Below, piece by piece: positions 22,566 through 38,299 of a stretch of 64,000 nt of DNA (its first letter is position 1; every line of letters starts with the position of its first letter). The stretch is from the NCBI GenBank assembly GCA_014825775.1, contig MVAQ01000016.1, forward strand, positions 62,001 through 126,000. The letters are read 5' to 3'. Below the pieces are notes generated by a model. It was not told the origin of the DNA. It was given only the letters and a program-made list of their open reading frames with translations, and made no database searches. The position numbers and the translations under genes are program-made. This DNA comes from Krasilnikovozyma curviuscula (Eukaryota; Basidiomycota; Tremellomycetes; Cystofilobasidiales; Mrakiaceae).

Positions 22566-24623
22566 CTAGATCTCCTCCGCAATCATGACTTTGGCCCGCT
22601 CAGCTTTGGGCTTAGACTGACCAGCTTTAGTATGCTTCCTTCGGTTATCCTCCTTAGCACGTCTAGCATCAATCATGGTCCTCTTAAGTTTTGTAGCATT
22701 GTGAATAGAGACAGGAAGATGGCGACGTCTTTTATTAAGCGAAAACAAGTTTTGTTAGTTTTTCACAGAGATTGTACAGAATAAACACAATGATACGCAC
22801 TTTTCGATCCTCCTGATCTGTTCAGCTTTGCCCCACTTTTCAACCAACTTGGATCTGTACTCTCTGGATGCTCTCTCGCGAGCATCAATGACACCAAGCG
22901 AGTCCGAAGCGTTGGATTTCCATAGTCGGATGTTTCCGTCATCTGAAGCAGTCATAACGAACGATGCAGTTGGAGTGTAAGCCACATCAAAGATCCTAGT
23001 TCAACCAGCAACAGAGGTCAGAGGCATGATATCAGGCGCGATTGAAAACTGTACTCTCACCTCTGCATTCGTTTTGTGTGATAGACATCTCGACTTCTAC
23101 CTTCATCTCTCTTCCAAATTCGAATTGTCCTATCCCATCCTCCGCTGATGAATTCTTCGCCAGTAGGAGACCAATCACAGCTCATAACGGCTGCTACGTG
23201 GTCCTTATAGATTTGAGTAGGCGTTGCCAGTTGACGGATGTCGAAAGTGTACAGATTATGATCTTCTGAGGCGAGAAGGAGAACCGTTGGGAGTGTCGGA
23301 CACCAGGAAAGTGAATTGGATTTCATCTGAAGATAAACGATAAGAATATTAGAAGACAGATACTCGAATTTAGCTAGAGATTTTTTTTTCTCTACACTCA
23401 CATTCATTCTAATTCGTCGCTCGGCCTTCCCTGTCCTGATGTCGTACAAACACATTGTTCTATCCGAACCAACAGAAGCCAAGACGCTCGTTTCACTCTG
23501 GTTGAAGCGCACACTAGTGACTTCTTCTTGTGAACTACCAAAAGCAAGAGTAGACAACGGCGTAGATCTGGCACGAAGGACAAACGTATGAGCTGAGGGA
23601 GGCAGCTAGAGAAAAAAGGATGACCAACCTTGACTCATCCCAGATCTGAACACAATTAGATGCTGTTGAAAAAACAGGATCGGTTCGATGATGGTCGATT
23701 GCACTAATGGGTAGTGTTTTTTGTCAGCGCCAAGATAGCCAAAGTGCAGAAGCTGACGGCCACTTACTTGAAAGCATGCTTTCCAGCATATGAGAATAGT
23801 GGCTTCACATCCTTACCCCAAACCTTCTCTCCGTCCATGGCCATACCTTCACCATCTTCTTCATCATTCTCGTCGTCGATCCTCCTTCCTTCTGACATTT
23901 GTTCGCCAAGCGCACCCGTTCCAGAAGGTGACGCCCAGATCTTGACAGTCATATCTCTTCCGCACGATATCAAGCGACGTTGGGTAGGCTGAGTGTCGCT
24001 GAAAATCAAAACCCATGAAGAAGCATTAGGCAACGATAATGCATGCACTTCAACTTATTTTGAGATTGGAACTTACGCTGAGAAACAAAGTCCGTTGACT
24101 TGACCACGGTGAGCATTCGGAATACGAACCAACGGCCGTTGCAGAGAAAGTGAGTGAAGAATAATTTCTGTAGCGGTCACGAACGAAAATGTAAGTCCAT
24201 TGAAGTGTGTGAAGGAGTTCCGTAAGATTTAAGTAACTGACCTCCATCTCCACCACCACCTCCCACAACATCTGTTCGTCTTCCATCTCGAGCAAGAGAG
24301 TAGACTCCATCAGTGTGACCCTCCAGAGACGCTACGAAAGGTTTGGCGTGCATCCTGAACACAATCAAATTTTAGACGTGATTCTCGTAACCAGATAGGA
24401 ATCAATGATCTACAAGATAATCTTGTAACGCTTACCTCTGTACCTTAGCTGCTTGCTGGGCTCGGATAAATTCTCGTTCTCGAGCGAATGGATGAAGAGC
24501 TGGATCCAGATTCTTCTGAACCGGGGCACTGGCTCCTGAAGTTGAGGGTAAATGGGTGTCATGAGAGCGCTGGATCACATTGATTTTCTTTTCAGAAAGG
24601 GTGGAGTTGGACATGAGTTTCAT
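22566..24623 (-). CDS. SOF1: SOF1 / DCAF13, U3 snoRNP WD40 protein
   Basis: WD-repeat protein of the small-subunit processome needed for 18S rRNA maturation in the nucleolus. Read on the minus strand; the first ATG in the N-terminal exon is at 24623 (MKLMSNSTLS). The conserved start INVIQRS, then NLDPALHPFAREREFIRAQQ, joins RMHAKPFVASLEGHTDGVYS in the next exon, matching Sof1 closely. WD repeats include DRTMCLYDIRTGKAERRIRM and GWDRTIRIWKRDEGRSRDVY, the latter running into the Sof1-type YHTKRMQR motif. The C-terminal RRHLPVSIHNATKLKRTM and basic tail are also characteristic. About eight exons; the stop is at 22566. It lies downstream of, and on the same strand as, the SerRS gene. Confidence 0.93.
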
Positions 24624-24919
24624 TTCATCAAGAATTATAGGCAAGAAACTGGAGGTGGGCTCACCATGTCGGGGTTTAGACGTTTCAAGCTCAGAAAGAC
24701 CTGATTCCCTTCGATATGTTCCTATAAAGAGAGTAGAATTGTTTTCGAAGAACCCTGGTACCAGAATCGGTACGCAAAGGATTTGAGTGGGGATTCGTTA
24801 TAGGTGCTGCTTCAAGCTTGCTGGTGTGTGAGCTGCTGCACAAATTTGTGAGCGCCACCAATACCGAAAGGCTGTCAAATTGGATATTGCCTTCATCAAG
24901 CTCATTCTCTGATCCCTAA

Positions 24920-26605
24920 TTAAATCCATTCGATATTAACTACCTGAATCACCCTATGACTTCCCAGCTTGAACGAAAACTCGCCAAACTTCTCCAAATC
25001 GCCCAGCCAAAACCTTTTCAGCACACTGGGCAATCTCATCGTCTTGATATGACCATTTTCGTCCAACACCGTCCCATTTTCCATCACGGCTACGATAAGC
25101 CGGGGAATAGCGCTAGCGGTACCATTCAAGGTGTGTAGCAGTGAGCCGTTCGGCTTGTCTAAGGTGATGGCCAATCTTCGAGACTGGTAATCAGTACAAT
25201 TAGAGAGAGATGAAATCTGTCGCAAAAAGGGTGTAACCAATCAGTGTTTCGTGCATTGGGCAGATACTTTAGCACAGGAAACATTGACATACCTCTCCCC
25301 ACTCGCCACGTCCTGGCATCCACGCCTCCATGTCGTACTTCCTATACGCAGAAGCTCCCAGTTCCTCCGTCGGCATATCTAGGACTCTGAAAGAGCGTCA
25401 TTCTTAAGAAGTTAGCAAAAAAGGAACTTTATTGAGCAGCGGAGCGAATGGGAAACGATATCTTACCTCACTCTCAGGCCTAAACCTTCAAAGATCTTCT
25501 TTTGAACGCCTCGTATCTTTTCCATCTCATCCTCACTCTTTTCAGCTTCAACAACAGAAAACATTTCAACTTTCTTGAACTGATGAACTCGGTACATTCC
25601 TCTGTTAGTATGGTTCCTGGCGCCAGCCTCGGATCGATATGCAGTTCCCACGCCGACAAGTCGGACAGGTAAATTTTGTTGCGGTATCGATTGGTTAATG
25701 AACGATCCGGCCAGCGTAATTTCGGCCGTTGCGGCGAGTACCAACGTCGTCTGACTGGTCTCTTCTTTCTCTGCGATCACAGCGGAATTGGGTGGTTGGA
25801 GGTAGTAATTTTGGGTGGGTGTGTTGACGGAATCATCTCGAGGTTGGAATCCACATCGAGAGCTGATTTCTTCTCGAACGACATCAGGACCGATAGCGAC
25901 TTGGAAGCCTTCACTGACGGCGACACTCGTAGCATAGTTTTCTAGCGCCATTGATAAGACGGCTGCTGAACCAGAGATGAAGGGCCAGAAAGTACCCGTA
26001 ATGGCAGCACCTAAATGGGGTTGAATGATACCGAGTTGCTGACCGACAATCAAATGATCAAGTAGCTCGTTGGCAGGTGTTTCGTCGGGTCCATACGTTT
26101 CAAGGACAACTGCGTTAGATTCAGGACCGATGGGTGACGCTGGGTGGGTAGAGTTTGGGATTTTTAGTGAAATTTTGAGTAGCTGACTGTATGTTTCTTT
26201 GAGCTCAGTTTCTTTGTCGACTATGTGAGTTCTCATAGCCCGAGAGGATTCTCTAACTCGTTCACCTTCCGCTGGATCCTTCTTGGCAACTTCCGGATCG
26301 AACTTTGGTAGCTGAGACCTTTGATATTTCAAATCTGCCAGTTGTTTAAATTGCCTGAGGTGATTGGAATACAGCTGGACCGCTTGTTTGAACGATTCGG
26401 GTGACAAGGTAGATTTCCGCTGATGCAGCCTGAGTACGGTGGCCTCTTGGTCAGTCAAATCGGTTGTGTTGATGATTGGTGTGGGGAGATATGTTGCCAG
26501 CTTGTTTTGGTTTGCTATCTGAGTCCTGAGAGCGGCTGAGGAGACTGACGAGGAAGACCGTAGAAGGTGCGACATGGACCTGCTGGCTGGAGTGCATAAT
26601 TTCAT
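24920..26605 (-). CDS. Seryl-tRNA synthetase, probably mitochondrial
   Basis: Class II aminoacyl-tRNA synthetase that charges tRNA-Ser. Read on the minus strand from the first ATG, 26605; the N-terminus [20 protein letters not shown] is Arg/Ser-rich and amphipathic, like a mitochondrial presequence. An N-terminal coiled-coil arm spans roughly residues 30-180. Motif 2 is [20 protein letters not shown] and motif 3 is [18 protein letters not shown], preceded by the serine-site region [15 protein letters not shown]. Three exons: a long first one to about 25467, then about 25388-25293, then the C-terminal exon ending at 24920. The insertion between arm and core, and the presequence, fit the mitochondrial (Dia4-like) enzyme better than the cytosolic one. 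It shares a ~200-bp promoter region with the SPRY gene if that starts at 26811. Confidence 0.85.
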
Positions 26606-26810
26606 CCTGTTGAGTCTTTGTCCAATCTGTCTTGAGATCTGTTTAAAGTATGAGGTTTTGCAAGGCGTCAGTAGAGACGATTGATATCCACTCTTTTTTC
26701 TAGAGAACAAGGAGGTCGCTACAGACCTTTTTCTTTTAGACTTGACTCTGCCTTGGTAGAACGTCCAATTACCTATCCTTAATGTAATCCTTCCAGTAGA
26801 TGTAGATGGG

Positions 26811-29477
26811 ATGGAAGAGCCAAATCAACCTGGCTGTGGCGCACTGCCTAGGAAGGGTCGTCGTCGTCTGCAGCGAGAAATAGAAAAGTATCAATCGACT
26901 TGCTGTCGCCCGTCCGACTCCTCACGACCAGTGAAACCAAAGAGCCAAAAAAAAGAAGCGTCACCTCGAATCGGCCAATCCTCTCTCTTGATGGCATCGC
27001 CCACGAGGCAGACACCCTCCGCTCCTGGAGGGCTCTCCACGTCTTGGCTGGGAGGGGGAAGAATCGAGATTGCGTCCCGTCGCCAGTCCAACGGCCAAGC
27101 AGCAGGAACACCACAATCAGTATCTGCCAGTAATGCAAGCCCCAGCCAGCCTGCAGCCTCGTCTTTACTTGCATCAACTCCTAACCCGGAGGCTTTCGCG
27201 CCCATCCACACCAACAGTCGACGCTGGCCTCGTCCTGCAGGTAGCGGTAGCAGGGCCCTTTCTTCAGCAGGAGAATGGCAGACAGTAGGACCATCAGGCA
27301 GTGGGAGTCTCTGGATGAGCGATAACAGCCACGCTGACGATCAGGAGGACGACGGTGTGGAAAGGTTCCCCTTTCCACCCTTGTTCTCAGAGAACGAGGG
27401 CTACAATGACGAGGTTGCTCCCACATATCACGACGAACATAATGATGATAATGAAGAAGAAGAAGATGGAGATGAGGAGGACCAGGAACAAGTCGTGCTA
27501 GACTTTGGCAACATTCTTCGATCAGAACTGCCCCCCCACAGGTCTGCACCTCAATCTCCTGAAACTGCTACATCTCAAACAACCTTGCAACCGTTCATCC
27601 CACCTTACCTACAAGAATACAATCCTTCGACTTCGTTCCCAGCTTCATTCGACCGCGGCCCTTCAGCCTCGCAACTTCGACTGCTACCTTGCTCTTCCTC
27701 CTCAACCCTGAGCTGCCTTGGTTCAGATATCGAATTTTCAACTGAACCGCAACCCACGACACGACATCGTCGACGCCGTCAATCTATCAACCAATTGTCT
27801 CACACATCCTCGGCAGCAATCACCGCTGCTCTTGCCAGAACTGGTTCAACAGCTGCAGCTATCCGATCTCACATTCCAATTTTGAAACGAGGTCGCCCAT
27901 CAGGTATTCCAGTGTACTACTATGAGGTCAAAATCCTCTCAGCGGGATTGAGCGATGCGATGTACATCGCCGTGGGATTCGTAGATGGAAGGTTCAGCAA
28001 CGCAAATTTACCAGGATGGACCGATCAGGTACGTTCAGAGTCACTTAATTTGTTCTAGCTCCTATTTCGTGACGACGAAGCTCTCCACGTGGGGTATTCA
28101 CGAAGCTAGGGTCGTGTTCGTCTTTTAACTTCCGCTCATAATCTTCCTTGTTCCTTTTTCGCCAGTCAATCGCTCTTCATTCAGATGATGGCTGTATTTT
28201 TGAAGGCTATCAAGATAACGGACGTAAAATAGGGCCTGTCATGGAAGTCGGCGATGTCGTTGGCGCTGGAATCGACTTTGCGACCAATCAGTTTTTCTTT
28301 ACAAAGAACGGAGTTCATATAGGCGAAGGTAAAAAGAAGTTGTCTATTGATTTATGGCTAAAGGTCTTTCCTTGTGTTGGAATGAGGACTCCAGGAGAAC
28401 GAGTCAAGGTTAACTTTGGACAAGAAGAGTTCATATTCGACTTGAAGAAATACGTTGTTAGTGCCAGGAGTTGTGCCAATCCCTTTCCTTCTCATCTGAC
28501 TGATACATTGTGAGATTCGTTAGCTGAGTTGTAAAGCGCGCGCCTTGAATCACATTATGAACTCTCCTCTCTCGCCGTCACGGTCTGTAATAATCAACGA
28601 CGAATCTAATCTTCTTTCGACGACACACGCCGTTTTTCGTCAATCCCATGATCCAATTCAACGTGCCATGGACAAGATTGTCCTCGATTTCCTCCTTCAA
28701 AACGGCTATACTACCACTGCGAGTCTTTTGCTGAAAAGACCAACATCGAAGCTTTCCAAACGACCGACAGCCGATGCTACATCGGCCGCCGTGCAGAAGG
28801 ACGAAATTACACCATATTCGCTTTCACGTTTCATGCCAATTTCAAGTGCCGATTTGGCCCAGGCCGAAGGCAGACTCTCCATCGCCCTGAAGACCAAACG
28901 CCTCGTTTCAGCGATCACCACCGCAGAGTTCATTTCAGCTCTTTCTCTCCTCGACGCCCTCGATGACCACATGGTGGACAAGTCAAATATCTCGCTCAAA
29001 AGGGTGCTATCATTTCAATTGAAATGCTGTCGATTCGCTCAGCTTTTAGAAACAGCTTCAAAGATCGAAGTCACAGAATCCACTAATTTGGATGGTAGCA
29101 GAACTAGGCGGTCTTTAAAACGAAAGGGCTCAAGTGAGCTACCAAGAACAGCCAAAATTGGAGGAGACCGACGGGAACAACCTGCTTCTTCTCCTCAACC
29201 TTCCTCACCTGACACTCTTGCTTGGAAACAGAGTGAGGAGGCTTTGACATACGGTAGAGGTCTTCAACGGGAAGTCGAACGAATGCCTTCTTTATACAAA
29301 GAAAATCTCTCTGGCCTATTAAGGAGGGTATTCCATCTTTTGGCGTATAAGGATCTTGCCGGTTCAACTTATCTAGCAGATGTCGTTGGCCAAGACGCGT
29401 TAGTGAGACTCACTGAGGATGTGAAGAACTTTGTTCTGAGTAAATCAAATTTCTATTTTCTAGATGTTCAGTGGTAG
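26811..29477 (+). CDS. SPRY-LisH-CRA protein, Vid30/Gid1/RanBPM type
   Basis: Likely scaffold of the GID/CTLH ubiquitin ligase that in yeast degrades gluconeogenic enzymes. Three exons: 26811-28028, 28167-28471 and 28524-29477. The N-terminal ~350 residues are Ser/Pro-rich with an acidic run (DDNEEEEDGDEEDQEQ). The SPRY domain spans the first intron (IPVYYYEVKILSAG, YIAVGFVDGRF, then GCIFEGYQDNGRKIGPVMEV and GAGIDFATNQFFFTKNG). A LisH-like helix pair follows (MDKIVLDFLLQNGYTTTASL), then a CTLH/CRA-like end (LLRRVFHLLAYKDLAGS). The second intron donor (gttagt) and its 52-nt size are marginal. The start is uncertain: ATG 26811 is the first in frame, but ATG 26992 (MASPTRQTPSAPGG) would leave a more normal 5' UTR. 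Confidence 0.82.
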
Positions 29478-29987
29478 TTGCCAAAAACTGATTCGTTCAT
29501 TCACTCTCCCTTGGCAGCTTCGACGTACACGTATTCTAGCTCGTATCTTGAGCGAACGTACCAGCACTCTGTGGTCATTCACACAGAAGTTCAGTCCCGT
29601 GACTTGGCTCCTTTTTTGGATGCCGCACCTTCTTCAATAGTTACGCGAGAGCATTGCTTTTTGTGATGACTTTTCCTTTGATTGCTCGGGCAGCCCATCT
29701 ACTTTGTATGAATCCACTTCGTTATTCCTGTCGCTCTTCAAGCGTATTTCAATCTGCCAAACTCTGACGAAAACATTAATTTGAACACTCTCTATACTAC
29801 CTCCCTTTGCGAACGCAAAATTTTCTTCTACCAATAGGGAACCGTCAAAGCAATGAGATAAAAGTGTCGTTCGCGACTAAAGCAAGTTGGTAGGTAATAT
29901 AGTATATCGATCAATGTATTCTTTTCAGTGTTGTCGCGTCCAAATGAAGACAACCCCTGCAAGATATCTACTGACGCAGTCGTTTCA
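29478..29987. other. Convergent 3' intergenic region
   Basis: About 510 bp between the converging SPRY gene and the AGC kinase. It must contain both 3' UTRs; no gene, RNA or repeat is visible. Confidence 0.4.
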
Positions 29988-32900
29988 CTAATCGTCGTAT
30001 CTTTTGGTCACGCTCGTAAATTCCAAAAAAGGATTGATTTCTTCTTCTCGTGAGGTCCCTTCTCCCGAAAGAAGCTCAGTCGGGGTAGCTATACCGGGTG
30101 TACCTGGCGCACCTGGTGAGGGTGGATGGCCGGCTGTTCCACGAATGAGCTGAGACTGTGGTGCACAGGGAGCGAAAGCAATAATATTATGTGGAATGAA
30201 CAAACGCTCCATCAGTCGTTGAAAATAGATTTGGAAAAATTCCGCTCACCGATGGGATTGGAACATGGTCATCGAAGTCTAGGGATTGACTGTCCCTCAT
30301 ATGACGGAAATTGATTGCATCCACTCCATTAGAATTAGCAGGCACGATCTAGTTCCAATAAAGAAATAAATAAACGTGATTAGTTTTTCAAAGAGCTTTC
30401 ACATGTCAAAATAGTGTTGCTACTAACAGGTGGTCGTTGATTCCTAAGAAGGCCCCAGTTGATTGGGGCGAACCACTTGTGCCCTTTCACTTCACTTGCA
30501 CCACTCACAGAGCCCAACCGGCGATTCTCGTCCTTACACAAGAGCTTCTTGACCACGGATTTGCAGAGACTGTCGAATCACCACATGTAAGGATGGTCAG
30601 CCTGACTTCAATACTAACACACCAGACGCTAAGAAAAGAAAAATGAAAATGAAAATCTTACCTGGAAACCGCAGGATTTTCTGGAAAAGTAACATCGTGT
30701 TTCAGAACGTTTGCAAATGTCGCATTTCGATTTGGACCTTTGAAGGGAGTGGTCGCAAACTTAGCGATAGAGTGAAAAAACCCCAAACTCAAGTCAGTCC
30801 ACGTCAATGAGGCTGAAAGTAACGGACATACTATCATTTCGTAAACCAATATCCCCAATGTCCACCAATCAACAGCTGATGTATGTCCGGTGCCTCTGAT
30901 GACCTCGGGGCAGATATACTCTTCCGTACCAACAAAGGAGTTGGTCCTGAAGTCTGCTATACAAGACCGAGTATCGACCATTGGCATCTAAAACAGACTT
31001 AGAAGTCAACAGTGAAGGTCGGGGAAGGAAAACACATGTCAAGACGACTCACTCCTGTCACAGACGATGTCATCATGAGAGCTGGTGCACCTCCGGGTTC
31101 GCCAGATTGTTTTGACAGATCAAAATCGGAGAGCATTATATGACCAGACTGATGAAGTAGTATATCTACAAAGATTCGATAATAGATGAGATCAGCTTCC
31201 CAAGGACAAAAGGACAGAACAAGAAGTGGGTTATGAAATGCAAGACTCACTTTCAGGCTTTAGATCCCTGTAGATATAACCCATTAAATGTAGGTACTCC
31301 AAAGCCGCGCAAACTTCTGCGGCATAAAACCTAGCATCCTCCTCGGGCAGACATTTTCCAGGTCGAGTTTGAAGAGCTCTGAAGAATTCACCACCAATAC
31401 AGTACTCCATGCAGAAGTACAGGTAATCTGAGGATTGAAACGAGTGATGCAGCGTTACAATAAAAGGATGGTTTGAGGTAGCAAGAATTTCCTGATAGTT
31501 TCAGAGAAAAAATGTCAATGTCGAATGTAAAACGAACTACCAAGAGGAGACAGTCCTTCACCTGCTCAGCCAACGCGCGTTTGATCTTGTTTCTCTTGAT
31601 CATTTCTTTCTTCGAAAGGACTATGGCACGACCAACAGAGATCAGCAGCCGAATATCGTATGAAAGATTCGTAGTGAGAGCACAGTGTAAGAAAGTAACC
31701 TCTCACCTTTCATTGCGAACAACTTGTCAGTCTTCTTTTCCCTCACAAGGTAGACTTTTCCTACATCTCCTTTACCGAGCAACTTGACCTTAGTAAAGCT
31801 AGCGGGGGTAACCTCAACCTTCGTGACGACAACGAGAAAGAAGGTCAGCTTGATGACAATATTAAGGAAATGAATCTCGGACTTACTGTTCTCAACTTGA
31901 TCGAGTTACTACTGTAGGTTCTTTGAAAAGCAGCACCCCCATTGGGGAGACTGATACCATCACTGCTTACACTACTCCCTCCATTGGTCATACTAGATCC
32001 ACCCAAAACGCCTAAGTGACCTCTGGCATCGCTTTGCTTCTTGGACGAGGCAACCATTCCTGCTGAACCAGACCTAGAGCGGCCGGTACTCGGCGAACCT
32101 GACGACGGGCTTAAGAATTGAGACTTGGAGCTATTAGGGCTGTTAAATTTGGGCGTGGAAGAAGTCGGGGATGGGAGTATTTTAGGTAACGGGGGGAGTG
32201 GATGATCAGTGTCGTTGCTGCTGCCAATGTTAGTGAAAAGCGCTTTTGTGGATGGAGCAGAAGCTACTCGTCGTAAAAACCTAGAGGTTTTCGTACCGGC
32301 ATTAGTAGAAGAGGCCGGCGGCAAAGATGGTTGATGTTTAGGACTTGGCCTGATGGAGCTCGCCGAGTGCTGAGTGTTGTAGGACGGCGACGTCGCCGGA
32401 CTAGAAGCGAGCCGCTGCTGTTGATGCTTCGAGAAGGATGATGGGGAGTCTGTTGAAGTTGGGGAGTGACTTCCTCCGCCGCCACCACCACTCCGACCAA
32501 GCAATCTGAACTTCTCACTGAGAGAAGGTTTGAGAGATTTTTTCGCCTGGATTTGGGGAGATTGATGTTGCTGATGTTGTTGTTGTTGTTGTTGTTGTTG
32601 TTGTAAGGTGTAAAACGAGTTCTCGTCAGAAGCCATGGACGACGAGGTGCTTTGGGAGAGATTTGACTCCTGCAGAGGAGCTTCGTGACGGTGGTGGAAA
32701 GAGGATGAAGGCGATGAAGTGTACGATTGATGTTGGTAAGAAGGTGAAGATGGGTTGCTTTCGTTGGCGTATGGACCAGTATTACTTGCGTTTCCACCTG
32801 CGACATTGATCTGCTTTTTAATGCTACCGTTTGCACCACTGTGATTCAGAGAGGAACTTCGCCCACCGTTGAAATGCGAACCAGAGCTCTTGTTATCCAG

Positions 32901-33398
32901 AGAGTCATCACCGGCCTCAAATTCGCCCGTTGAAGAGCTGAATGATCTAGCAGAGGGAGTCCAGTCAATTCCATGAGACAATGAGTTTGGAATATTGAGT
33001 GGGAGGGGCGGTAGCGAAGGTGGATTCAAGCTAATAGGGGAATCTGTCATGAAGGATGATGTTGATGACTCGAAAGCCAGGGTTGAGCTCGGTATAGTTG
33101 GTGGGCCACCGTTGGATGAGTAAAAGGTTGCTGTCGAACCGCCGCCGGACGAAGTCGTCGGTCCTCCTCCAGATGGGGACTTCAAAGAAAGGCCTGTATT
33201 CGTCCTGATTGGTTCCTGTCTGTCTAAAAAGGCATTGTCCTTGGTGTTGCTGGTACGGCTGGCCTGCTTTCTGTCTGTATTCTTGATGGTGTTGGACTTG
33301 GCCAGTTTTGACAGCATTTTCGAGAGGTTTTTGTTGGTATTGCTAGTCGTAGACGATTGAGTGGATATGCTAGACTGAGTAGAAGACTGAACCAGCAT
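29988..33398 (-). CDS. AGC protein kinase of the Fpk1/Kin82/Nrc-2 type
   Basis: Ser/Thr kinase related to yeast Fpk1, which activates P4-ATPase lipid flippases, and to Neurospora NRC-2. Minus strand from ATG 33398. The first ~500 residues are disordered and Ser-rich, with a glutamine run (nine Q, about 32579-32605) and a glycine run. The kinase follows in short exons: [52 protein letters not shown] and YIYRDLKPE. The magnesium loop reads [13 protein letters not shown] in place of DFG, which is characteristic of this subfamily. A long activation-loop insert leads to [18 protein letters not shown]. The hydrophobic tail contains [15 protein letters not shown] at the end, with the stop at 29988. 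Divergent from PRP4. Confidence 0.9.
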
Positions 33399-34055
33399 GG
33401 AGGGAGGAGTTTCGCCAACAAGTACGTACGTAGGTCGATTGGGAGGGTGGAGAAAAGGGGGAGGGGAGGAAGGAGCAGGGATGACTTTGCGGGTTGATGG
33501 CCTGTTTATGCTGTGTGCGAGTCAGAGACACTGCCAGCAGCGAAGAAGAGAGAGAAGGAGCTTTTCCTGTTCTCTCCCTTTGTAATTGTCGGACGGTCTC
33601 TTTAGATGTTAGAGGTAAGCCAGTCAAAACGGACAGAGGGGAGGGACAAGGACGCAGGGGCGACTTCACATTAGTCAGGCCAACCAGGCAAACTTTTTTT
33701 ATGATGTGGTTGGCCTGAAAAATCGGGGGTTTTCTGCTGTTGCTTATTCTCCTTTCTATGCTTTGTATATGTTCTGGCTCTGAAGGGAAAAAATGATAGA
33801 AAAACCGGTTCGAGTATTTTCTGCGCGCCGCCGCTTCTCTCCAAACTCCCATTCATTACTTTTAGGTGCGACCTGCTGAATCCAACCTTGTACTGCTGGT
33901 ACTAATACTTGTATTCTTGTGGCTGTAATTGACTAGTCTGCATCTCTTTCGCAGTCGTCCTGGAAAGTGCGTTGAGGTGGTGTACGAGAGCCCAAAATTG
34001 CCTGTAACCAACGCTCTTTGGTCCTCCTCCTCAATCCTTCCTTTCCTCGAGCACA
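33399..34055. promoter_or_regulatory. Divergent promoter region of the AGC kinase and PRP4
   Basis: About 650 bp with strong pyrimidine/purine asymmetry near 33430-33480 and 33630-33660, as in tremellomycete 5' UTRs. No ATG-started reading frame here resembles a protein. Confidence 0.4.
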
Positions 34056-36523
<2,468 letters not shown>

Positions 36524-36963
36524 GAGGAGAATGGCGAGCTGTACTGTCGAGGTCGTGAATAGACGAGGGGGTTCTGTTGTCCTGTCATTAACATAGGTTG
36601 TGTGCTATTTTGTTTCAAATTGCGTTGGACGGTGATGTTTTACGCTATACATTCGTTGTCAATCAATGAACATATACCCACGTACTTCAGCAGTCCCTGA
36701 TCGGCCGGTAAATCGATCCGCGCAAGTAGTCGCAAATGTACGTGAGTAATGCCGACCAAGCAGCTCTTCTTTCACTGCTGACACAGCTCCTTATAGATGA
36801 TAGCCATGAACTACCTATCCAATTAAAGCAACCCAAGAATTCTGTACTGTTTTCAGATGTTTGATTGAGGATTTCCGGTGTCAATGCTTCTTTACGGTCA
36901 GCCACAGTGCAACTTGACCAGACGTTGATGGTTTAGACAAATTTAACCGTAAGATTTGCAAAA

Positions 36964-37022
36964 AGGCTGCACCAGGAACTTATTATCAGAAGCAGTTCGA
37001 GGTGCAAGTCCATTGCGCTCAA
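36964..37022 (-). repeat. Repeat copy E (right half only, inverted)
   Basis: On the minus strand it reads GACTTGCACCTCGAACTGC, then TTCTGATAATAAGTTCCTGG and TGCAG. This matches the right half of the copies at 37493, 38731 and 39098; the left half is missing or too decayed. Confidence 0.65.
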
Positions 37023-37492
37023 CCTCTGACTGTATTAGTTGAAACACAATTGCTCCAAGTAAGTTGCGGCACACAACAGCAGAATCCTCCTCAGTCGTTC
37101 AAGATTGCATTTATCTGCATAGTTACCAATTGTACCATTTTACTCTCAAATCTCAGCAGCCTCGGCACCTTCACGTTCTCTCATACAATGAAAATGGATT
37201 GTGTTTCTTAATAAGGGCTTGCATTATCTATCTTACATTGAACGCCTTTTTGAGCTAGCGAAGCAAGTTGACCACTGTCCGAACTGGTTCACAGCTGGAA
37301 GTGTACAATAAATAAATTCAAGTACTCAACGAGAGAAACCCCTCAGAGAAAAAGGGGCATGATAGTAGTGATCTGGTTGCGCCGCACAAGAATGCAAAGG
37401 CGCGTAATATTTTAGCGCAAATACAGTTTGAAGATTCTTCACCTAAGGTGAAGAGAACCCCATCTATATTTCTCTTAGTGGAACATGTTGAT

Positions 37493-37621
37493 ATTGCGTC
37501 GCAACTTGTTAAGCGCCACGACTTGTTAAGCGCCAAAGCGCACCTCCTATATAGTTGTATCTTCTGTGCACAAGACTTGCACCTCGAACTACTTCTGATA
37601 CTTAGTTAGTTCTTCGTGCAG
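37493..37621 (+). repeat. Repeat copy A, with an internal duplication
   Basis: Left core CGCAACTTGTTAAGCGCCA is immediately followed by a second version (CGACTTGTTAAGCGCCA), then AAGCGCACCTCCTATATAGT. The right core is CACAAGACTTGCACCTCGAA, CTACTTCTGATACTTAGTT. The 17-bp tandem duplication is unique to this copy. Confidence 0.75.
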
Positions 37622-38299
37622 ATGAACAATAGAACAGCCTACTGAAAAGCATTCTTTTAATCCAGCAGTAACGAAGATCCTGCGGTTTCTCTATTTATTA
37701 CGCCCAAGCGCAAAGGTCAGAATGAGAGAGTCTGAATCTTTTTGTTTCTAGGCACTATACTTGTCTGCGGACCACCATCTTAGCATTATTTAAGTGATTG
37801 TGCTAGATTCCAATGTTGTGTTGAACACTGTCTTGACGAGAAAGAATGATGATGGAAGAAGATAAAATAATGTTCAGGCTGCACCAGAAATTAGATTCCA
37901 GAATCAAAACCTGAATTTTCTGTACGCGTTTGCGACAGAAGGTTGTTCTGAAGCCTCCAGGTCACTAATATTCTCAACTAACATGACACTTCCTGCCGTA
38001 TTCAACACAGAAGTATTTTAAGGTACAGGTATGTCTATTGCGCTCTTTGTTTCAGTAACTAAATAGTTGCTCAGAAGCGGCGTTCTGTCGGTCGCGGGGC
38101 AATTACAGCAAAGTGTAGAAGATATCATTTGAGGGAGCGCCTCTCCACATGCTTTGTAAGCAGCTTGATATCACAAGCGGAGATTTTCAGCTTGAGCACG
38201 TTGATTATTTTGAACCCAATGTGTGAGAAAAGTTTACGCCGCTGATCTGAGATGCTGTCTCGTTACGGTCAGCCTTGTTGCTCTCAAAACTTTACTAGA

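Noticed and set aside
36985..37005. tRNA gene suggested by TTCGAGGTGC, a B-box-like motif in the repeats
   Set aside because: No A box at the right distance and no cloverleaf could be drawn.
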